From: Lachnospiraceae bacterium A2
Lineage (GTDB): Bacteria; Bacillota; Clostridia; Lachnospirales; Lachnospiraceae
Reading direction: 5' to 3'
Assembly (NCBI GenBank): GCA_000403315.2
Contig: KE159636.1
Location: forward strand, 1,083,358 to 1,147,357
DNA length: 64,000 nt
The notes below the pieces were generated by a model, which saw only the letters and a program-made list of their open reading frames with translations, ran no database searches and was not told the origin of the DNA. Of the stretch, positions 43,944-53,780 are shown in pieces (the stretch's first letter is position 1; every line of letters starts with the position of its first letter). The translations under genes were made by a program, and so were the position numbers.

Positions 43944-44799
43944 ATGCCAGTAGCAAAGGGACAAATTCGACAGATTATCTCAAAAAACAACTTAAACAGC
44001 GTCATTGATGCCTATGCCTTGCCAAGGGACAGTTTCAAGGACACCCTGCAGGAACTCATGGAGGCAGAGATGGACGCCACCCTCGGCTACCCAGATTGAC
44101 GTGCCCAGGGACCGGAATGGGGAATCCGAGCCGAAACTGGTACCGAAATACCAGCGGGACATCTCCGGCATCGAGGAAAAGGTGATTTCCCTGTATGCGC
44201 GGGGCATGGGCACACGGGATATCCACGACCAGCTGAACGGCCTGCATAACCGGGGCGTGAAGGATGTGCTGTCCTCCTGCGTGGACGGCCTGCCGGGGTT
44301 TAAAGGTGCCATACAGGCGGTATTCCCCAAAGCGGGGATACAGCGGTGCGTCATCCATATGCTGCGCAACCCATCCAAATATATCAGTTACAAAGGCCCC
44401 AAGAAATTTGCTTCCGACTTCAAGGCAGTTTACAATGCCCCAAGTGAGGCAGCAGCCCTTGCAGAACTGGAAAGCGTGGAAGGAACATGGGGTAAGAAAT
44501 ACCCATACGCTATCAGCAACTGGGAGGGCAACTGGGAAGATGTCAGCTCCCCCTTCCAGTTCCCGGATGACATCCGCCGGGTTATGTACACCACGGACAT
44601 TATAGGAGGGCTGAACCGCCAATACCGGAAAGCAACCAAGACAAAGAGCGTGTTCCCCAGCGATACACCGTTAGAAAAGATGCTGTTTCTGGCAAGCAGA
44701 AATGTAACAAAGAAATGGACGCAGAGATACCGCAACTGGGACCAGGTACTGGACCAGCTGATTGTCCTGTACGGGGAACGGCTCACACAACACCTGTAA
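43944..44799 (+). pseudogene. IS256-family transposase with two internal deletions
   Basis: The start reads MPVAKGQIRQIISKNNLN and continues to MEAEMDATLGYP, then jumps with a frame change to IDVPRDRNGESEPKLVPKYQ. After MGTRDIHDQLNGL a second jump goes to NRGVKDVLSSCVDGLPGFKG, omitting the segment with the first catalytic Asp (MDAIHYKVRD region). The C-terminal part to YGERLTQHL is complete. It cannot be active. The left end AGTGTAAATAAGTTTGTGT is visible at 43920; no matching right end is seen. Confidence 0.88.
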
Positions 44800-45169
44800 A
44801 AAACCGGGATGGCAGCGACCAAAGGCACTGCCATCCCCGCCTTACCCCATCGGCATTTATATTATTGCCAGAAATCCCAGCCTTATTCCAGAGGCCAGGT
44901 GTGGGCAGCTCCCACGAGAATGGTAATAACATACAATGCCTGTTTGCCATACAATAAAATGTATAGACTCCGTCAAACTGGTTATACTATAGATAGAAGA
45001 AATAATTCGGCAGCCCTAAAAACATAAAACCGACAAAATGCTCTTACATATCTAATTCTTATCAGGAAAGTCTAAAGTTCATAGACACAAGATTTTTTAC
45101 AGCCTCGTAAGCTAATAGTAAAACTGTTCTCTTTTCTTCTTGGTACGAAAACTATCGACTATCTCGTTC
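44800..45169. other. Gap after the IS256 relic
   Basis: No gene is supported. The sequence changes from GC-rich IS-derived DNA to AT-rich DNA at about 44935, a probable junction. No terminal repeat of the IS is recognised. Confidence 0.4.
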
Positions 45170-46015
45170 TTATTTCCAATATTTCCGAACCCATGCTTCT
45201 GCATCGTTTTCTTCAAGATTATATTTTCCTGCAACCTTTTTTATGGTTTCTGAAACAGGCAAACCTATTTCCTGACACATCTCAATTGCCGAAATCACTG
45301 CGGCTTCTTCTTTTTCACTTTCCACATAAGCGCGCATTACCTGTTCTTCATCAAACAATGTCATCATCATGTCAACAACCTCCTTTTCCCTGCTCGATAA
45401 ATATTCTTTCAGAACATCCCTGTCTTTACAGATGTTGATGGTATTGGTAACTGCTTCCCTGGTTCGTCCATATAATTTCACCTGTTCGTCATATACTTTT
45501 GTAAAGGCGACATACTGGCTGATAATATCATTGTCCTTGCCATCGTATATCATTTTCACCTTTACATCAATGGCGCATTCCTCCCCGCCCCAAAATTCTT
45601 CTGAAAGGGAAACATATTCTGGTTTGCTTACCCGTTTTCCGGTGAATATCACATATAATTCTGCTTTCGGCAGCTTTACTTTTTTACTGCCGTAAAGGTT
45701 ATCGTTCCTGCGTTCAAAATACTCATGATAGGACTGCACCAGATACATCAATGCCCGGATGATAATATTCATCGTCCACGTGGTCTGAGCCTCAGTCAGA
45801 ATCATAATTTTGTCCCCTACTGTGAAGCCCAAATCATTATAGCACGCATCCACCAATATGTTTTTAATCGTGATGTCCTTCAGTTCATTTTCCGTAGTTT
45901 CTGTATCTTCTGGGTGGAGTGCCCGGTATAACTGAATCAGGTATTTTTTATCCTGAAATAAATTCGTAAAAAGGCTGTCCTTAATCGTATATTTTGCAAT
46001 ATCTGTTTTTTCCAT
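45170..46015 (-). CDS. Rpn/PD-(D/E)XK nuclease-like protein
   Basis: A 281-residue protein beginning MEKTDIAKYTIKDSLFTNLF. The Asp/Glu/Gln pattern in ILVDACYNDLGFTVGDK and MILTEAQTTWT fits the PD-(D/E)XK fold of Rpn/YhgA-like recombination-promoting nucleases. The C-terminal part is helical, with MDMMMTLFDEE-like and EYLSSREKEV stretches. Such genes are abundant in Lachnospiraceae. Nuclease activity is inferred. The start at 46015 has GAAGGAA upstream. Confidence 0.75.
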   Translation of the reverse strand: MEKTDIAKYTIKDSLFTNLFQDKKYLIQLYRALHPEDTETTENELKDITIKNILVDACYNDLGFTVGDKIMILTEAQTTWTMNIIIRALMYLVQSYHEYFERRNDNLYGSKKVKLPKAELYVIFTGKRVSKPEYVSLSEEFWGGEECAIDVKVKMIYDGKDNDIISQYVAFTKVYDEQVKLYGRTREAVTNTINICKDRDVLKEYLSSREKEVVDMMMTLFDEEQVMRAYVESEKEEAAVISAIEMCQEIGLPVSETIKKVAGKYNLEENDAEAWVRKYWK

Positions 46016-46800
46016 TCCTTCTTCCTTTCATCCCCACCATTTCATAGCGGGGAAATAATTCGGTTATCTTGGTTTCATTATACAGAAAAACCCTCCTATA
46101 TTCAAGGGTGATTCCTCGCCTGTTCATTGGATGCTATCGTTTCCAATCCTGACACATTGTTCATCAGTGACACAATTTCTGACACTAATTTTTTGCTAAT
46201 TTACGCTTTTTTATGAGCGTAGATGAAAAGGCAGAATGCCGGAAATCCCCAGAAATAGGCACTTACGGCACTCTGCGTAGATAAATGAAAGCCACACCAT
46301 AATAAGCATCGGCTGGAAGAACTGCGGGCAGAATATCAGGATATTTTAAGAAGGCTTGATGAACTGGAGCAGGAAAGGATGATTGGGGCGTCTGACAAAC
46401 GTACTATTATAGAACTTTCACGTGATGTGATAAAAGAAATCGCAAAAAAGTACGAGAATGTACAGAAAGGAAATTGTGTGGAAACCTGATGTGAGAAATT
46501 ACAGAAGATTTGTAATGTGAAGGGAATATTATGTATAGAAAAATAGCGGAGAAATTGTATGAAAATTTTGTGGTGAATACCAGTGTTGCGGCTATACAAC
46601 AGAAAGAATCAAAATATTTACAGTAAAGTCACCTATTACAGTATCACTTATTGAAGAAATGTTACGAGTTTATTATTGGCTTATCATAGTAGTGGCAATG
46701 GCAACGGCAGGGCCTGCGCTGCCTTGTCCCTGTTCATGTACTGGAACAGCAAGGGACAGAGCATAGCGGAAAGGCTAAAGGGGTATATAGATTAATTGGC
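46016..46800. other. Gap with decayed coding fragments
   Basis: A plus-strand frame without start (about 46304-46489) reads HRLEELRAEYQDILRRLDEL and RTIIELSRDVIKEIAKKYEN, a coiled-coil tail of some lost protein. A 31-codon frame with ATG (46531-46626) reads MYRKIAEKLYENFVVNTSV. A third piece ends SKGQSIAERLKGYID near 46795. A hairpin lies at 46229-46280 (GGCAGAATGCCG...CGGCACTCTGC). All look like relics; none is assignable. Confidence 0.4.
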
Positions 46801-47619
46801 TTATTGCTTTATGGGTATGTCAATCTGGACGATCGAATCCTCAATCCGGTCAATGACGCTTTCGTTGATGCAGATTTCATAGGAAAATCCGTCAAGGACC
46901 AGGCCATGCTTTTCGGCATAGGAGAGAATTTCCAGATACCGCACGGGCAGCCTGTCCCAATCCCCTTTATGGAAAGCCCTTAGGTATGCCCCGCTGGGCG
47001 GCATATGGAGGCCGGCCTGGTAGGCAAGGGACGGGATTTCGATAAAAAGCTGGGAATAACCGTCAAAATCTTTGCTTTGCAGGCTGGCTACTGGAATCAT
47101 GGAGCCATAGGAGGCGTCGTGCAGGCGGCCGACATGGTATTTTTCTGTTTCGGCTGTGATAAGTTCCACTGCCTTTTCAAAGGAAGTGTCCCTGCTGATG
47201 TCTACGGTTACCAGGCAGCAACCCTCTTTTTCAATGATGCTGATTTCCGACAGGTCCATGGTCAGCAGGGTAGCCATATTCTGCCGGTGGGTGCAGATGG
47301 TTGCCCGGGTTGCCTGCAGGTGGTTAATCTGCAGGTCCAGGGCTTTTATTCTTTCATCCAGCAGGAGTTTTAAGTTTTGGGCAGAGCGGTTTTTCATAAA
47401 GCTTTGTATTTCCTGGATGGAAACGTCCAGTTCCCGAAGCAGGAGAATGGTTTCCAGAATGGAACTTTGCTGGTAACTGTAATAGCGGTAGCCGTTTTCG
47501 GGATTGTTGGAAACAGGCTGGAACAGGCCAATGCTGTCATACCACATCAAAGTCTTTTTATTGATCCCATGCATGGCTGCAAACTGGCCAATGGTGAGAA
47601 GTTTATATTTTTTGTTCAT
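46801..47619 (-). CDS. MerR-family regulator with GyrI-like sensor domain
   Basis: A 272-residue regulator. Residues 1-75 are the MerR winged helix (LTIGQFAAMHGINKKTLMWYDSIGLF). A coiled coil spans about 80-115. The C-terminal part (from CCLVTVDISRD) resembles the GyrI/BmrR small-molecule-binding domain. Such proteins usually activate multidrug transporter genes on binding a ligand; no transporter is adjacent. Confidence 0.88.
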   Translation of the reverse strand: MNKKYKLLTIGQFAAMHGINKKTLMWYDSIGLFQPVSNNPENGYRYYSYQQSSILETILLLRELDVSIQEIQSFMKNRSAQNLKLLLDERIKALDLQINHLQATRATICTHRQNMATLLTMDLSEISIIEKEGCCLVTVDISRDTSFEKAVELITAETEKYHVGRLHDASYGSMIPVASLQSKDFDGYSQLFIEIPSLAYQAGLHMPPSGAYLRAFHKGDWDRLPVRYLEILSYAEKHGLVLDGFSYEICINESVIDRIEDSIVQIDIPIKQ

Positions 47620-47810
47620 AGTCTACCTCAAATGAGCAATGGAATAACTTTTATATTGTATTTTTATAACATAGTGTCTGGCAATATTATACACGGAAAC
47701 AGCAGAAAAAGTAAAGCAGTGCGCCAGGGGCCTCTCATTTTTGTGCAGGGAAAGAGAGGACAGCCCGGGCATCATCTGCTACAATGGACAAGTCGAAAGG
47801 AGTACAGAAA

Positions 47811-48656
47811 ATGGACTGGATCGAACGGTTGAACAAGGCAATGAACTACATTGAGGAACACCTTACAGATGAAATTGACTATGGGCAGCTTGGCAGGATT
47901 GCGTGCTGTTCCGCCTATCATTTCCAGCGGATGTTTTCCTATATGGCGGGCATGCCATTGGCTGAATATATCCGCAAGCGGAAAATGTCGCTGGCGGCGG
48001 TAGATTTGCAGGGCGGCAATGCTAAAATCGTGGACGTGGCAGGGAACTATGGCTACCAATCCCCCACCGCATTTAACCGTGCATTTCAGGCTATCCATGG
48101 GGTAGCCCCGTCTGCGTTGAAAAATGGCAGCGTGCCTGTAAAATCATTCCCTCCCATTTCATTTAAAATCACAATCAAAGGAGCAGAGGAAATGAATTAT
48201 CGGATTGAAACAAAAGAAGCATTCCGCATTGTCGGCGTTTCTGTACCGCTGGAAAAAGAAATTGAAAAGAATTTTGCCATGATCCCAGCCAAATGGAATG
48301 AGGTTCTGGCAGATGGGACCCTTAAGAAGCTGGCAGGCAGGATGGATGGGGAACCAATGGGGGTGCTGGGGGTCAGCACCTGCAGCGACGAAGAACCCTG
48401 GAGATATTATATTGCGGTTTCTTCAGCAAAAGAGCAGGGGGAATTTGAGGAGTACACCGTGCCTGCATCCACATGGGCAATTTTTTCCGGCTCAGGGGCA
48501 GGCCAGTCCATACAGGAATTGGAACGGCGGATTGTCACAGAATGGCTTCCCACGTCCGGCTATGAATATGGAAATGCACCGGATGTTGAAGTTTACCTAA
48601 ACCAGGACCCGCAGAATTCCCAGTATGAGGTGTGGATACCTGTGGTGAAAAAATAG
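47811..48656 (+). CDS. AraC-family regulator with GyrI-like effector domain
   Basis: A 281-residue protein. Residues about 1-105 are two AraC helix-turn-helix motifs (IACCSAYHFQRMFSYMAGM; NYGYQSPTAFNRAFQAIHG) and residues about 130-281 a GyrI-like domain (MNYRIETKEAFRIVGVSVPL). ATG 47811 is chosen because AAAGGAG lies 8 bp upstream. This Rob-like layout senses hydrophobic molecules in characterised members. It is convergent with the CYTH gene. Confidence 0.9.
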   Translation: MDWIERLNKAMNYIEEHLTDEIDYGQLGRIACCSAYHFQRMFSYMAGMPLAEYIRKRKMSLAAVDLQGGNAKIVDVAGNYGYQSPTAFNRAFQAIHGVAPSALKNGSVPVKSFPPISFKITIKGAEEMNYRIETKEAFRIVGVSVPLEKEIEKNFAMIPAKWNEVLADGTLKKLAGRMDGEPMGVLGVSTCSDEEPWRYYIAVSSAKEQGEFEEYTVPASTWAIFSGSGAGQSIQELERRIVTEWLPTSGYEYGNAPDVEVYLNQDPQNSQYEVWIPVVKK

Positions 48657-48683
48657 GCTCCGCCCATAGGGAAGGCAGCGCAA

Positions 48684-49136
48684 TTATTTAAGGCCCCGTG
48701 CGCTTAGCACGCTGTTATGGTATGTATTAGAATAAGTTACGTCTTCCCCGAACCATTCCGGCGGGACAAAGGCCTTTGCCTCCGCTTCCGTAGTAAATTC
48801 CACTTCTGCAAGGACCAGTGGCGCCAATTCCCCTTCAAAAATATCTAATTCAATTGTATAGCATGGCGCAAGGGGGATCAGGTACCGTTTTTTGGCAATC
48901 AGGATTCCGTCTGCCTTGGGGCGCAGGTGGAGATAGGCTTCCTTTGTCAGCGGCAGGTTGTATTCTTCCCGGACCATCAGGCCCTTGGACTTGTAGGTAA
49001 GGAAATATTCTTCCTCCTGCCTGCGGATGCGCACGACTGGCTCCCGGCAGAGGTAGCCCTGTTCAATGGTAAGGCAGGGGAATTCCTCCAAGTGCCCCGG
49101 CAGCGATGGGATTAAAAATTTCCGTTCAATTTCCAT
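48684..49136 (-). CDS. CYTH domain protein
   Basis: A 150-residue protein starting with the CYTH signature MEIERKFLI (ExExK), followed by alternating charged strands (VVRIRRQEEEYFLTYK and AEVEFTTE). CYTH enzymes hydrolyse triphosphates such as inorganic triphosphate or thiamine triphosphate, within a beta tunnel. The exact substrate cannot be read from the sequence. Confidence 0.92.
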   Translation of the reverse strand: MEIERKFLIPSLPGHLEEFPCLTIEQGYLCREPVVRIRRQEEEYFLTYKSKGLMVREEYNLPLTKEAYLHLRPKADGILIAKKRYLIPLAPCYTIELDIFEGELAPLVLAEVEFTTEAEAKAFVPPEWFGEDVTYSNTYHNSVLSARGLK

Positions 49137-49289
49137 AAAATCACCTATTCCTTTCTTTGGGAAATAATTTCTGGCAGGCAGATTCTGGTTCCGTCTTTAC
49201 CCAGTATACTAAATGCCGCAGGGAATGTAAAGCGCCTGTTTTGGGGCAGGCGGCAAAGGGGCAGGAAATTGTTACTGTTCACTCCTGAA

Positions 49290-49350
49290 CCGCGCGCTGC
49301 GCATAATTGTTTTTATCTTATAGGAAAGATACTTTCACGCTTTAGCGTGA
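49290..49350 (-). repeat. Interspersed intergenic repeat, copy 1
   Basis: On the minus strand it reads CGCTAAAGCGTGAAAGTATC, TTTCCTATAAGATAAAAAC and AATTATGCGCAGCGCGCGG. Related copies are at 54343-54398 and 59255-59295. A hairpin TATAGGAAAGA (49319-49329) / TCTTTCCTATA (49356-49366) overlaps it. Confidence 0.75.
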
Positions 49351-49369
49351 CAAGGTCTTTCCTATAGAA

Positions 49370-49411
49370 TAAAAAATCCCCCTGCTCTGGGGAAACCCAA
49401 AGCAGGGGGAT
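49370..49411 (-). terminator. Terminator of the SASP gene
   Basis: Perfect 11-bp arms ATCCCCCTGCT (49376-49386) and AGCAGGGGGAT (49401-49411), followed by T residues on the minus strand. The gap 49137-49560 otherwise holds only the repeat and a GTTCCCGCACTGCGGGGGAAC hairpin-like segment. Confidence 0.85.
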
Positions 49412-49560
49412 TATATCGCTAAAGCGACCGTGCTCGGTCCGCAAAGCACCCAAATCAATCAAGAATGAGGGACTTGGATGCTTTGTTCCCGCACTGCGGG
49501 GGAACAGCAAGAAAGTGCCGAAGATACTTTCTTTTCCAGACGTTATCCTTCTGGCAGCAG

Positions 49561-49785
49561 TTACTGCTGTCCGCCGGACATCTGCTGTTCCTGTTTCATA
49601 ATCATCTTCTTAACCATTTCACCGCCGATAGAACCAGCCTGTGCAGAAGTTAAGTCACCGTTGTAGCCTTCTTTCAAAGGCACGCCGATTTCAGATGCTA
49701 CCTCCTGTTTAAAACGGTTCATAGCCTCTTTTGCCTGAGGTACTGCCATTTTACTTGTGTTAGAACCAGAATTGCTGTTAGACAT
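49561..49785 (-). CDS. Alpha/beta-type small acid-soluble spore protein
   Basis: A 74-residue SASP. It has the conserved MNRFKQEVASEIGVPL, including the germination protease site region, then YNGDLTSAQAGSIGGEMVKK. SASPs coat forespore DNA and protect it against UV and heat; they are made late under sigma-G. GGAGGTGA precedes the ATG. It marks the host as a spore former. In the 263-bp upstream gap a 9-bp inverted repeat CATCATTCC/GGAATGATG (49835-49869) is the only notable structure. Confidence 0.96.
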   Translation of the reverse strand: MSNSNSGSNTSKMAVPQAKEAMNRFKQEVASEIGVPLKEGYNGDLTSAQAGSIGGEMVKKMIMKQEQQMSGGQQ

Positions 49786-50048
49786 TTCGATTCACCTCCA
49801 AATATTTTTCTTATTGTTTTCTTTCTGGCAAGGACATCATTCCGAAGTGGGCCATTCACTGGAATGATGCCGCTCCGAAACGCTGTTGCTTACCATGGTG
49901 TTATTATCTGCAAGGAAAAAGAAAATATAATGGAAAATATTATGTTTTCTGGTTAAAAATGACAGAAACCTGAAAAATGCTTTCTGCAGGATGCAATTCC
50001 AGAGCGTGTTTGAAAATTCATTCCTAAAAATTCCGGGCATGCTCTGGT

Positions 50049-50939
50049 TTAGGGCTTTTTCATATGCAGGAATTCCCCGGGCGTCATATGGTATTTTTTC
50101 TTAAACGCCCGGTGGAAATAGGAAAGGTTAGAGAATCCCACGGACAGGGAAACCTCCAAAATAGAAGCATTGTCATCTTCCAGCAGTTCCACGGCCTTTT
50201 CCAGCCGCAGGTTATTCAGGTACTCGATACAGGTCATATTCATATGTTTCTTAAAAAAGCGCATAAAATGGTATTCGCTGAAATAGCACAGCCCAGCAAG
50301 GTCGGCGACGGCAATGGCGTCCATATAATGAAGCTCCATGTAGTCTAATACAGCTTTCAGCTTTTCCGAATGGAGGGCGTTGGGAATGTCAGAGGGAGCT
50401 GCGGATTCCTGAAACTGCAGCAGCAGGAAAATCGTTTGCAGCAGCAAAGCCTTCAATGCCAGTTCATGCCCGGGAATCCCGCCGTCATACAGGCTGCTGA
50501 TTTGCCCAAAAATTTTCCGCAGGGAAAGGTAGGCAGGGTGCTCGGGCTGAATCACCCCAGGCAGGGCCATTTCATGGCGGGCAAGGGGGTGCAGGTATTT
50601 GGTGGAGCAAATATCCGTGGAATTTCCCCCAAGGAAATTCATATGGAACACATACGTTTCCGACAGGAGCCCACAGCCTTCCGGGGCAGAAGCTGCATGG
50701 AGGGCAAGCGGCATAACAAAAACCAAGTCCTCCGGCCCAACCCCATATTCTTCCAGTTCAATATAGTAAGTTCCCTGCCCTTCGGTAATCAGGGTAAATT
50801 CCGCTTCTTCGTGCCAGTGGGTAGTCAGTACCGGGTACTCCGGGGTCAGGGAGGTAATGTATTTTTGGACAGGGAAAAAGGATTCCCCGTGCTTGGCGTC
50901 TTCTTTCTGTTCTAAAATCAGCGATTTTAATTTTTTCAA
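50049..50939 (-). CDS. AraC-family regulator (cupin sensor)
   Basis: A 296-residue regulator with an N-terminal cupin domain (THWHEEAEFTLITEGQGTYYI) and two C-terminal helix-turn-helix motifs (LAGLCYFSEYHFMRFFKKHM; SVGFSNLSYFHRAFKKKY). It is divergent from the alpha-glucosidase gene with 269 bp between, so it probably activates that sugar gene when its ligand is bound. Confidence 0.93.
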   Translation of the reverse strand: MKKLKSLILEQKEDAKHGESFFPVQKYITSLTPEYPVLTTHWHEEAEFTLITEGQGTYYIELEEYGVGPEDLVFVMPLALHAASAPEGCGLLSETYVFHMNFLGGNSTDICSTKYLHPLARHEMALPGVIQPEHPAYLSLRKIFGQISSLYDGGIPGHELALKALLLQTIFLLLQFQESAAPSDIPNALHSEKLKAVLDYMELHYMDAIAVADLAGLCYFSEYHFMRFFKKHMNMTCIEYLNNLRLEKAVELLEDDNASILEVSLSVGFSNLSYFHRAFKKKYHMTPGEFLHMKKP

Positions 50940-51112
50940 TATAAGTATCCCCTTTCTGCTGGATGGCTGGTTTCTGTTTCTGGAGGGAAATTATTACTCC
51001 GGAGCGGCATCCAGCTGTTTTGCCGCTGGGCGGCTGGCTGTTGGCAAAATGGAATAGATAGCAGGATTGTGTTATAACAGGCAAATATATTGCAAGAAAA
51101 TCCTGAAATCTA

Positions 51113-51124
51113 CTATTATAATAG
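51113..51124. promoter_or_regulatory. Palindrome between the AraC and alpha-glucosidase genes
   Basis: CTATTATAATAG is a perfect 12-bp palindrome about 85 bp upstream of the glucosidase start. It contains a TATAAT-like core, so it may be a -10 element, an operator, or both. Confidence 0.45.
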
Positions 51125-51208
51125 CAGTATCTTACATATAAGAAAAGGATTTCCGAAAATATTTTTGAAAAAGCTATATGCCGGTTGGAAAGGATATAAA
51201 GTGAAAGG

Positions 51209-52945
51209 ATGGATAAAAAAATGGAAACAGCAAAGAGAAAATGGTGGCATGATAAAGTAGTATACCAGATTTACCCGAAAAGCTTTTACGATACTAATGG
51301 GGACGGCATTGGGGATTTGCGGGGAATTATTGCAAAGCTGGATTATTTAAAGGAACTTGGCATTGACTTGGTTTGGATTTCGCCGGTTTATAAATCCCCC
51401 TTTGTGGACCAGGGATATGATATTTCTGATTATTATGGGATTGCGCCGGAGTTCGGCACCATGGAGGATTTTGACGAATTGCTGGCAGAAGCGAAGAAGC
51501 GGGGAATTTCCATTGTGATGGATTTAGTCATCAACCATTGTTCCGACCAGCACGAATGGTTTCAGAAGGCGTTGGCAGACCCAGAAGGGAAATATGGGGA
51601 TTACTTTTATTTCCGGGAAGGGAAGGACGGGAAAGCCCCCAGCAATTACCGGTCTTATTTTGGGGGAAGCTGCTGGGAACCGGTGCCAGGAACCGATAAG
51701 TATTATTTCCATGCCTTTGCCAAGGAGCAGCCGGACTTGAATTGGGAAAACCCACAGATGCGGCAGGAGTTATACGATATGATAAACTGGTGGCTGGACA
51801 AGGGGCTGGCAGGGTTCCGGATTGACGCCATTATCAATATCAAAAAAAATGTGGAATTCCCGGAATTGGAGCCGGATGGGCCTGACGGGCTGGCAGGCTA
51901 CCATTTGGCAGTGGAACAGACCAGCGGGGTTGGGGAACTGCTGGAGGATTTAAAGCACAATACCTTTGAAAAATACGATGCATTTACGGTTGGGGAAGTA
52001 TTTAATATGCATGATGGGGAACTGCCGGAGTTTATCGGGGAGGATGGGCATTTTTCTACAATTTTCGATTTCAGCGCCCATTGCCTGACGGAAGGGGAGC
52101 GGGGCTGGTATGATGCGCCGGAACTTGATTTCAAAGCGTGGCGGAAAGCCCTTGTGGAATCCCAGTTAGAAGTGCAGGAGATTGGGTTTAAGGCAAATAT
52201 TATTGAAAACCACGACGAGCCAAGGGGCGTATCCCGTTTCCTGCCAGAGTATGCAAGGAATGAAGCCGGGACAAAGATGCTGGGCACGGTAAGCCTGCTG
52301 CTTCGGGGGATTCCCTTCCTGTACCAGGGGCAGGAAATCGGGATGCAGAACTGTGTGTGGGAGAGCCCGGAGGAATGGGACGATATCAGCACCAAGGACC
52401 AGTATAAGACGGCAAGGGGGGCCGGCCTTTCCAGGGATGAAGCCCTGCGGGTATGTGCAAGGATGAGCCGGGACAATGCAAGGACCCCCATGCAGTGGAG
52501 CGGGGACAGCAACGCCGGGTTTACCACCGGGACCCCATGGATGAAAGCGAACCCCAACTGTTCTGAAATCAATGTGGAATCCCAACAGAGAGATGCAGGT
52601 TCGGTACTCCATTATTACCAGAAGCTGATTGCCCTGCGCAAGTCCGAGGAATATAAAGAAGTATTTACCTATGGGCAGTTTGCGCCAGCGTATGGGGAGC
52701 AGGACCATGTGATGGCATTTTACCGGAGCATGGAAAGCAGCGGTGCGGCATCCGGGGAAGGGACTGCCGGGAAACGGATTTTGGTTGCAGCTAATTTTGG
52801 GCAGGATTCCATAGAGCTGCCATTGGAATACCAGGTGGAAAAGGTGCTTATCTCCAACCTGCCTAAAAACCATGCAGGGGAAAGGCTGACGCTGGCAGGT
52901 TGCGGCGTTATGGTGCTGGAATGTGGGGAGAAGGCGGCAGTTTAG
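51209..52945 (+). CDS. malL: GH13 alpha-glucosidase (oligo-1,6-glucosidase/maltase type)
   Basis: A 578-residue cytoplasmic GH13 enzyme that releases glucose from short alpha-glucosides. Catalytic regions are all present: DLVINH (105-110), nucleophile Asp206 in GFRIDAI, acid/base Glu263 in VGEVF, and Asp336 in ENHDEPR. The residue after the nucleophile is Ala207; in this subfamily Val there is linked to alpha-1,6 activity and Ala/Thr to maltase activity, so maltose-type substrates are favoured (inference). The downstream gene is a maltose acetyltransferase-type enzyme. A second ATG at 51221 is an equally possible start. Confidence 0.95.
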   Translation: MDKKMETAKRKWWHDKVVYQIYPKSFYDTNGDGIGDLRGIIAKLDYLKELGIDLVWISPVYKSPFVDQGYDISDYYGIAPEFGTMEDFDELLAEAKKRGISIVMDLVINHCSDQHEWFQKALADPEGKYGDYFYFREGKDGKAPSNYRSYFGGSCWEPVPGTDKYYFHAFAKEQPDLNWENPQMRQELYDMINWWLDKGLAGFRIDAIINIKKNVEFPELEPDGPDGLAGYHLAVEQTSGVGELLEDLKHNTFEKYDAFTVGEVFNMHDGELPEFIGEDGHFSTIFDFSAHCLTEGERGWYDAPELDFKAWRKALVESQLEVQEIGFKANIIENHDEPRGVSRFLPEYARNEAGTKMLGTVSLLLRGIPFLYQGQEIGMQNCVWESPEEWDDISTKDQYKTARGAGLSRDEALRVCARMSRDNARTPMQWSGDSNAGFTTGTPWMKANPNCSEINVESQQRDAGSVLHYYQKLIALRKSEEYKEVFTYGQFAPAYGEQDHVMAFYRSMESSGAASGEGTAGKRILVAANFGQDSIELPLEYQVEKVLISNLPKNHAGERLTLAGCGVMVLECGEKAAV

Positions 52946-53008
52946 GCAAAGCAATGGCACAGTGTTTGTATCATGTGTGAATGGATAGGACAGGAGGAGA
53001 AAGTAAAT

Positions 53009-53647
53009 ATGAACCAGAAAGAGAGAATGTTAGCAGGGCTGCCTTACAAAGCCTGGATGGACGGCCTGACGGGAGAACGGAACCAAAATAAAATGCGGAT
53101 TTACCGCTACAACCAGCTATCCCCAGCCCAGCGGGAGGAACAGGACAGCCTGATACGGGAAATTTTAGGCTCCTGCGGGGAAAGCATTTTTGTGGAAACC
53201 CCGTTCCACTGCGATTATGGCTATAATATCGAAGCTGGGAATAATTTTTACGCCAATTATAATTTGACAATCCTGGATGTGGGGAAAGTAGTGATTGGGG
53301 AAAATGTGATGGTTGCGCCGAATGTTTCCATTTACACGGCAGGCCATCCCATCCACCCGGATTCCAGAAATTCCGGCTATGAATATGGGATAGGCGTTAC
53401 CATTGGCAACAATGTCTGGATTGGCGGAAATACGGTGATTAACCCCGGCGTGCACATCGGCGACAACGTGGTGGTCGGTTCCGGCAGCGTGGTGACAAAA
53501 GACATCCCTGCAAATGCCATTGCAGCCGGGAACCCCTGCAAAGTCCTGCGCTTTATTACGGATGCGGACCGGAAATACTATTTTAAGGACAGGGAATTTG
53601 ATGTGGAAGATTACAACGGCGGTATTATGGATGCCAATGAGCTCTGA
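53009..53647 (+). CDS. maa: Sugar (maltose-type) O-acetyltransferase
   Basis: A 212-residue left-handed beta-helix acetyltransferase of the LacA/Maa family. It starts MNQKERMLAGLPYKAWMDG, has FHCDYGYNIEAGNNFYANYN and the catalytic His in YTAGHPIHP, then hexapeptide repeats (VTIGNNVWIGGNTVI). It transfers acetyl from acetyl-CoA to a sugar hydroxyl. ATG 53009 is chosen for the AGGAGG 9 bp upstream. It lies 63 bp after malL in the same direction, probably co-transcribed. Confidence 0.94.
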   Translation: MNQKERMLAGLPYKAWMDGLTGERNQNKMRIYRYNQLSPAQREEQDSLIREILGSCGESIFVETPFHCDYGYNIEAGNNFYANYNLTILDVGKVVIGENVMVAPNVSIYTAGHPIHPDSRNSGYEYGIGVTIGNNVWIGGNTVINPGVHIGDNVVVGSGSVVTKDIPANAIAAGNPCKVLRFITDADRKYYFKDREFDVEDYNGGIMDANEL

Positions 53648-53780
53648 TGCGTCCCTTGGAAAGATTACATTGTGTTTGCCGCTGCAGCAGTATATAATAC
53701 AGGTGTAGCAGATATTTGGGCACAGGGCTCCGGGAGTTGGCTGCTGCCTGTGCCGGACATGAAGGGAACAGGTGATTACA

